From NCBI GenBank assembly GCA_964636275.1, contig CAZWRN010000004.1:1-64000 (forward strand): DNA of 64,000 nt, read 5' to 3'. This document shows, piece after piece, positions 59,160 to 64,000 of this stretch. This DNA comes from CAZWRN01 sp964636275. Its GTDB lineage: Bacteria; Patescibacteriota; Microgenomatia; Daviesbacterales; UBA10151. The notes under the pieces were generated by a model. It was not told where the DNA came from, ran no database searches, and saw only the letters and a program-made list of their open reading frames with translations. Numbering within the stretch: position 1 is the stretch's first letter; each line of letters opens with the position of its first letter. The translations under genes and the position numbers were made by a program.

Positions 59160-60254
59160 ATGGATAATACCAACAATTCAAATAATTCTCAACCAAATTC
59201 ACCTTGGTCTCCAGCTGCTCCCGTAGCCACACCTCCATCAGCTGATCCTTTAGCACAGACACCACCAACAACTCCACCGACTGACCCGGTCATGCCACCA
59301 ACTGCTCCATTTGGCGCTCCATTACCAACTGAGCCAACTGCTCCTTCTATGCCTGCCACACCCGAACCTGCCAACTCCCCAGCCTGGTCGGCACCAAGCC
59401 AGACAGTTACAGAAACACCAGCCAGCAGCCCTACTCAACCAGCCGGTACTCCCAGCTGGGATACTCTAGGGGCTCCTGCACCAGCAGCTCCAATCTCTGA
59501 ACCTGCTCCTGTTACACCATCTGCAACTACTGCCCCTATAACATCCACTATGTCTACCCAACCAACTGATGTTAATGCTACTGCTACTCCAGCGCCAACC
59601 CCCACCTGGCCTCCAGTAAATTCAGCTGAAACTACCCCTGCAGTCTCAGGAATGATAGATCCAGCCACCCAGCCAGCACCTACCAATCCCAATCCAACAC
59701 CGGCAGGTCCTACCGAAACTGCTCCAACTGATTTATCTCATCTGATCGGCAACGAACAACCTCCAGCTGATATCTCTCCCAACAATACCCCTCAAACTGC
59801 GGCTGGAGCAGGCAGTCCGCCCCCTCCAACCGGAGATAACAACGTAGTAATCCCCCCTTCCAATCCACCATCAGGCGGGCAACCACCCAGTACAGCTCCG
59901 GCAAATAAAGGGATGAATCTGTCCATAATTTTAATAATCGTAGGCGTAATTATGCTACTTTTAGTTGCAGCTGGATCTTATTATTTCTTTTTTGGACCAG
60001 GACGAGCTCAGACTGAAACCACTACCAATTCAGTTCCCGCTGAAACCTCCACCGGAACTTTAACCAATCCTCCGGCACCAGCTCCCCTAAATGAGCCATC
60101 TCCTGTTGCCACCAACTCCGGAACCAGCAGTTTTGGCTCAATGATGAGTGCAACACCATCTGGAACACCAAAAGGATCTGCCTCACCCAAAGCCAGCTCA
60201 ACCTCAGCGTTAGACATGCTGAAAGCCAAACAAGCCTCTTCTTCTGCCAGATAA
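59160..60254 (+). CDS. Pro/Thr/Ala-rich single-pass membrane protein
   Basis: 364 residues. Residues 1-245 are disordered and rich in Pro, Thr, Ala and Ser, with scattered SPW/PSW/PTW triplets (NSPWSPAAP, NSPAWSAP, TPSWDTLG, TPTWPPVN). One helix at about 253-276 (LSIILIIVGVIMLLLVAAGSYYFFF) is followed by a second Thr/Ser/Pro-rich tail of about 85 residues. No N-terminal signal peptide, so the first part may be cytoplasmic and the tail outside. If exposed, the Thr/Ser tracts are natural acceptors for O-glycosylation by the GT-C enzymes of this window; that is inference. Confidence 0.6.
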   Translation: MDNTNNSNNSQPNSPWSPAAPVATPPSADPLAQTPPTTPPTDPVMPPTAPFGAPLPTEPTAPSMPATPEPANSPAWSAPSQTVTETPASSPTQPAGTPSWDTLGAPAPAAPISEPAPVTPSATTAPITSTMSTQPTDVNATATPAPTPTWPPVNSAETTPAVSGMIDPATQPAPTNPNPTPAGPTETAPTDLSHLIGNEQPPADISPNNTPQTAAGAGSPPPPTGDNNVVIPPSNPPSGGQPPSTAPANKGMNLSIILIIVGVIMLLLVAAGSYYFFFGPGRAQTETTTNSVPAETSTGTLTNPPAPAPLNEPSPVATNSGTSSFGSMMSATPSGTPKGSASPKASSTSALDMLKAKQASSSAR

Positions 60255-60259
60255 TTTTT

Positions 60260-60381
60260 TTAGTTATAAGTTAATTGTTATAGAAACTAGTATAGTTATA
60301 AGATTGTGGTTGTTAGTAACAATATCTTGCAACTAAAACCAATAACCATACCGGCATCTAAAACCATTAACTTAACTCTAT
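60260..60381. repeat. GTTATAAGTTAATTG inverted repeat
   Basis: The left arm TAGTTATAAGTTAATTGTTA (from 60261) pairs with the right arm AACCATTAACTTAACTCTAT (about 60362-60381); inner copies (TATAGTTATAAGATTGTGGT and CCAATAACC) can add further pairing. It fills the gap between convergent genes and may serve as terminator for both. Confidence 0.6.
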
Positions 60382-60390
60382 AACGGGAGT

Positions 60391-61638
60391 TTATTTCTTA
60401 GGAGTAATAACCGAAAAACCAGTGTAGGGAACCAATACATCCGGGATCTTGATCGAACCATCCTCTTGCTGGCCGAGTTCGATCAAAGACAGAACCCCGC
60501 GCGAAGTAGCAATGAGTGTACCATTCAAAGTATGAGCAAATTCTGTTCCTTTGTCGGTTTTATAGCGGATATTCAAGTTGCGTGATTGATAATCTGTGGT
60601 ATTTGAAGTCGAAGTGATCTCTCCCCAATCTCCTCTCCCTGGCATCCAGGCTTCCAAATCATACTTTTTCACAGCCTGTGAACCCAGATCAGCTGTACAC
60701 ATTTCTAGTACTCTAAAAGGCACACCTAAACTCTGCCAAAACTCTTTTTCAATTTTTAAAAGCTCCTGATGCATGGCAGCTGAATCCTCAGCTTTAGTAT
60801 AGACAAACATCTCAACTTTACTAAACTGATGAACCCGGTAAAGACCTTTTGAATACTTACCATAGGCACCCGACTCCATCCGAAAACAGTGTGAATACCC
60901 TCCATATTTTTTGGGTAGATCAGCATCCGCTAAAATCTCGTCAGCATGATAACCGGCTAGTGTCACTTCTGATGTAGCAATCAGTCCCTGATCAGATCCT
61001 TCTATTTTATATGTTTGAGCCTCTTCACCTTTGGGTAAATAACCAGTTCCCAGATAGTACTTTTCCCGGGCCATATCGGGAGTGATCATAGGAGTAAAAC
61101 CACGAGAATGTAAAAATTGCATCGCGTAATTTACTACCGCAATTTCCAGCATCGCCCCTTCGTTTTTCAAATAGTAAAAACCACTGCCAGATACCTTAGC
61201 TCCAGCTTCAAAATCAATGATATCCAAAGCTTTAGCTAGTTCAACATGATCTTTGGCTTCAAAAGCAAACTGAGGAATTTTCCCGACAATCTCTCTTTCA
61301 ATATTTTCATCCTCACTTTTACCAACTGGAGCATCATCAGCAGGCAGATTGGGAATCTCAACTATCAGTGATTTAAATTTGCTTTCAGCTTCTTCCAGCT
61401 GTGGCTCAAGCTGCTGTAACTCTTCTTTGATTTGTTTGGCTTTAGCAATCTCTTCCGGAGTTGGTTTTTTACTTATCTCATTACGAGCTTTACGTAGATC
61501 TTCAACTTTTTGCAGCAAATCCAACCGCAGTTTATCTGCTTCAAGCACCCCATCCACTACAGATGGATCATAATTTTTCTTAGCAATACCGTCTTTAACT
61601 TTGTCCGGTTCAGTTCTGATTAAATTAATACTTATCAT
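60391..61638 (-). CDS. serS: Seryl-tRNA synthetase
   Basis: 415 residues, class II. The N-terminal long coiled-coil arm (about 28-100: VLEADKLRLDLLQKVEDLRK..., KQIKEELQQLEPQLEEAE) binds tRNA-Ser. The catalytic core has motif 2 FRMESGAYGKYSKGLYRVHQFSKVEMF and motif 3 HTLNGTLIATSRGVLSLIELGQ, followed by DGSIKIPDVLVPY. Motif 3 is divergent from the usual NGSGLAVGRTLVAILEN but keeps the Arg. AAAGGA lies about 7 nt before the ATG. Confidence 0.95.
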   Translation of the reverse strand: MISINLIRTEPDKVKDGIAKKNYDPSVVDGVLEADKLRLDLLQKVEDLRKARNEISKKPTPEEIAKAKQIKEELQQLEPQLEEAESKFKSLIVEIPNLPADDAPVGKSEDENIEREIVGKIPQFAFEAKDHVELAKALDIIDFEAGAKVSGSGFYYLKNEGAMLEIAVVNYAMQFLHSRGFTPMITPDMAREKYYLGTGYLPKGEEAQTYKIEGSDQGLIATSEVTLAGYHADEILADADLPKKYGGYSHCFRMESGAYGKYSKGLYRVHQFSKVEMFVYTKAEDSAAMHQELLKIEKEFWQSLGVPFRVLEMCTADLGSQAVKKYDLEAWMPGRGDWGEITSTSNTTDYQSRNLNIRYKTDKGTEFAHTLNGTLIATSRGVLSLIELGQQEDGSIKIPDVLVPYTGFSVITPKK

Positions 61639-61711
61639 TTTTAATCCTTTTACTATGTCATTCTGGCTACTATTATTCTTGGAATTAACCTATGAATAAA
61701 TAGCCCAGAAT

Positions 61712-62140
61712 CTAACGATTGATAATCCCTACGTTGGAATAATACACCTTTTTCTGGTAATTTTCCAATGCCTGAGCCACTTCAGGAGTTAAATTGGGAG
61801 GCAAAGCTTCCAATCCAAACCATCCGATATCATCACATTTATCCTCTTCACAGTTGCGAATCTCACCTTCCCACTTTGTAGTCTCAAAAAAGAAACAAAC
61901 ATAGTTGTCATCTGAATACATTACCAACTTAAATCTTAAATCCTGAATCTTAACTCCAACTTCCTCTTGCGCTTCCCGAATAGCCGCCGCGTCAGGAAAT
62001 TCACCTGCTTCAATATGCCCTGAAGGCAAACTATATTTACCATCTTCATAGCCGGTATTTGCCCGTCGCATCAACAGGATCTGGTTTTCCCGACGAAATA
62101 AGACATAGGAAGCGACGTGTACTTGATGTTTATTATTCAT
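61712..62140 (-). CDS. Nudix hydrolase
   Basis: 142 residues. The Nudix box is intact at about 41-63: GHIEAGEFPDAAAIREAQEE, then VGV (G-x5-E-x7-R-E-x2-E-E-x-G). N-terminal strands (HVASYVLFRRENQILLMRRANTGYEDGKYSLPS) resemble MutT-like house-cleaning enzymes that hydrolyse nucleoside diphosphate-X compounds; NCEEDKCDDIGWFGLEALP gives the usual C-terminal helix. Substrate not readable. It lies between serS and lysS on the same strand. Confidence 0.9.
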   Translation of the reverse strand: MNNKHQVHVASYVLFRRENQILLMRRANTGYEDGKYSLPSGHIEAGEFPDAAAIREAQEEVGVKIQDLRFKLVMYSDDNYVCFFFETTKWEGEIRNCEEDKCDDIGWFGLEALPPNLTPEVAQALENYQKKVYYSNVGIINR

Positions 62141-62243
62141 AATTAATCTCTTCAGACCCTCTCTGTTTTTCGAACGAATTCTCTAAGAATAACCGTGAGA
62201 AATTATCAAAATTAATGTTATTTCTCGCTCTGCTCGAAAAGTA

Positions 62244-64000
62244 TTACTTGCCCCACAGATTTAATCCTCGGGTGATCTCATCCAACTGACTCTTCTCTCC
62301 AAACAGACCGATCCCCAGATACTCCAGATGATCACTATCCTGCTCACCAATCATCTTTTCCAGCTTTTTATCGTCAGTGGTCTCAATCATATCTTTGGTA
62401 AAAGTAATTTCTAAAACACCCTCTTTTTGAGCTTGTTCAGTTAATTCTCTAATTTGAGATTTAGTTGCTGAAAGAACCACTATCGGAAACTGACTGTTGC
62501 GTGGCAACTTTACTCCATCTTTAGTTTCAAAATGAGTCCCTGTATCAAAATTATCTGGCATCTTATTTCCGATAAAAGCTGCCATATGGGATAAAGCATT
62601 TAGCAATTTCCATTCACCCAGCTCTTTTTCAACTACCATCACCATTTTTTTATCAAAGTTTTGCTTTTGGTTTTTTGACTCAGACCGCATAGTAGGAAAT
62701 ACTACCGTCTCCCTGATTGGCCGATCCATTAGCATAGCAAACAACCGTTCAGAAACGCCAAAACCGGTATTTGGCGGCATACCATACTCCATTGCTTCCA
62801 CATAGTCTTCATCCATCATCTGTGCTTCATCATCCCCAGCCGCCCGCAGCTTCATTTGCTCTTCAAATCTCTCCCGCTGATCCAGCGGATCATTCAGCTC
62901 TGAAAAGCCTTTTCCTAACTCTGATCCCATCGCCAGCACCTGCATCCTTTGAACTAAATTTGACTGCTCAGGAATTCTTTTGGCCAAAGGTTCAACTTCG
63001 ACCGGATAATCCATCACAAACATTGGCTGAATCAGATGAGGGCGAATGGTTTTTTTGTAAATATAATCCAACATTCTCCCTTTACCGAGATTGGGCTCGA
63101 CTATAACTTTATATTTTTTCGCCAATTCATATAGATCTTCAACCGTCAGCTTTTCAATATCCACTCCCCATTTTTCATTGAGCAGATCAGTATAGGAAAT
63201 ACGTGGCCATTCACCAGACCAGTCAATGGTATGACCTTGCCAAGTAGTTTCCAATTTTCCAAATAGAGCCATGATCACTTGCTGATACATCTCCTGAATC
63301 ATCTTCATCAGATCGTTGTAATCTGCATAAGCCCAGTAAAATTCGATCTGGGTATAATCCTGCAAATGCTCCGCATCAATCCCTTCATTTCGGAATATTC
63401 GCCCAATCTCAAACACCTTTTCATAACCGCCAACTAATAATCTTTTGAGAGGCAATTCTAGAGAAATCCGCAAATAAAGGTCGATATCCAAAGCGTTGTG
63501 ATGGGTGATAAATGGTCTGGCATCGGCTCCACCCGGCACATTTTCTAAAATCGGCATATCAACCTCTAAAAATCCCCTATCCAGCATAAACTGGCGGATA
63601 GTTGACCAAAAAAGGGCTTTTTTTCTGAATAAATCTTTTACTTCAGGGTTTAGTAATAAATCCAAATATCTTTTACGCAGTCTCTCTTCAGTATCTTTCA
63701 AACCATACCAGTCTGAAGGCAGCGGTAGTAATGATTTGGTTAAGAGTTTAAATGAAGTGACACGGACGGTGGTCTCTCCAGCTTGTGTCTTAAAAACTTC
63801 CCCTGATACCTCCAAAAAATCACCAATATCCAGATTGGGCAAAAAATCAAAATTCTGAGTAGTATCCTGCTGAAAAAAAAGCTGAATCTTGCCTGATTCA
63901 TCTTCCAGGTCGGCAAAAGCGATCTTACCGTGAGGCCGCAACGAACGAATTCGACCAGCTATTGCAACTTTTTGATCCATTAAATCCCGAGCCTCAGAAA
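62244..64000 (-). CDS. lysS: Class II lysyl-tRNA synthetase with C-terminal DUF2000 (PTH2-like) domain; N-terminus beyond window
   Basis: The frame stays open past the ATG at 63980 to the window edge (SEARDL before MDQKVAIAGRI), so the real start lies further right. OB anticodon-binding domain: VAIAGRIRSLRPHGKIAFADLED. Motif 2: YEKVFEIGRIFRNEGIDAEH, TQIEFYWAYAD. Motif 3: GMPPNTGFGVSERLFAMLMD, R-E-x4-FPTMR. From residue 442 of the ATG-start numbering (62657 down to 62244) a second domain begins (FDKKMVMVVEKELGEWKLLN, FPIVVLSATKSQIRELTEQA, LGIGLFGEKSQLDEITRGL), matching DUF2000, a peptidyl-tRNA hydrolase 2-like fold. Ordinary LysRS ends just before this point. Confidence 0.9.
   Translation of the reverse strand, partial: SEARDLMDQKVAIAGRIRSLRPHGKIAFADLEDESGKIQLFFQQDTTQNFDFLPNLDIGDFLEVSGEVFKTQAGETTVRVTSFKLLTKSLLPLPSDWYGLKDTEERLRKRYLDLLLNPEVKDLFRKKALFWSTIRQFMLDRGFLEVDMPILENVPGGADARPFITHHNALDIDLYLRISLELPLKRLLVGGYEKVFEIGRIFRNEGIDAEHLQDYTQIEFYWAYADYNDLMKMIQEMYQQVIMALFGKLETTWQGHTIDWSGEWPRISYTDLLNEKWGVDIEKLTVEDLYELAKKYKVIVEPNLGKGRMLDYIYKKTIRPHLIQPMFVMDYPVEVEPLAKRIPEQSNLVQRMQVLAMGSELGKGFSELNDPLDQRERFEEQMKLRAAGDDEAQMMDEDYVEAMEYGMPPNTGFGVSERLFAMLMDRPIRETVVFPTMRSESKNQKQNFDKKMVMVVEKELGEWKLLNALSHMAAFIGNKMPDNFDTGTHFETKDGVKLPRNSQFPIVVLSATKSQIRELTEQAQKEGVLEITFTKDMIETTDDKKLEKMIGEQDSDHLEYLGIGLFGEKSQLDEITRGLNLWGK

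Noticed and set aside
59189..60229. Gly/Val-rich minus-strand ORFs opposite the Pro/Thr-rich gene
   Set aside because: They are the antisense shadow of Pro/Thr/Ala codons, with no promoter or Shine-Dalgarno.

Overview
The window looks like a chromosomal segment from a small-genome, A+T-rich bacterium of the Candidate Phyla Radiation (Patescibacteria), most like the Microgenomates lineage. This placement is inferred from gene content and layout, not from a marker gene. The indicators are tightly packed genes with 1-50 nt overlaps, a very long run of divergent GT-C membrane glycosyltransferases, a TsaB of only about 100 residues, a LysRS with an unusual C-terminal domain, and many small membrane proteins of unknown function. 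UGA is used as a stop and a full-length RF2 gene is present, so the standard bacterial code applies. No rRNA, tRNA, CRISPR array, transposase or phage gene was seen. A run of exactly 100 N at 39096-39195 is a scaffold gap, so synteny across it rests on the assembly.

Region 1 (about 1-34.4 kb) is an envelope-glycan island, mostly on the minus strand. It holds 16 polytopic GT-C-type proteins (including one YfhO-like protein, two tandem paralogs of the PTPS_related membrane family and one 1128-residue fusion), four stand-alone GT2 enzymes, one GT2-GtrA fusion, one GT4 enzyme and a Wzx-type flippase. GT2 enzymes of the DPM/DPG-synthase type would load sugars on polyprenyl phosphate, GtrA or Wzx would flip them, and the GT-C enzymes would use them outside the membrane. 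Region 2 (34.5-40.1 kb) supplies activated deoxysugars: Rmd and Gmd (GDP-D-rhamnose route) on plus, and RmlA/B/C/D (dTDP-L-rhamnose route) on minus.

Region 3 (40.2-64 kb) is mixed housekeeping and envelope biology: a CAP-domain protein, TsaB, a MacA/MacB-type tripartite efflux or export set, RF2, FtsE-FtsX followed by an EnvC-like hydrolase activator, a fibronectin-like surface protein, TsaE, an EVE protein, DgkA, one more GT-C enzyme, an Ogt-like protein, a HEXXH membrane protein, a pseudopilin-like protein, SecA, a GNAT enzyme, a Pro/Thr-rich membrane protein, SerRS, a Nudix hydrolase and LysRS (running off the right edge).

Three layers of signal go beyond the gene list. (a) Most intergenic gaps longer than about 60 bp contain a low-complexity imperfect inverted repeat, often reaching to the stop codon of a neighbour, and in one case sitting between a perfect Shine-Dalgarno sequence and its start codon. 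(b) At least twelve genes have a -10-like hexamer only 6-9 nt upstream of the start codon and no Shine-Dalgarno, which suggests leaderless mRNAs. (c) Several proteins have unusual architectures: an M23 domain whose catalytic motifs are in circularly permuted order, next to ftsEX; a LysRS-DUF2000 fusion; and a lumenal-domain/GT-C fusion.
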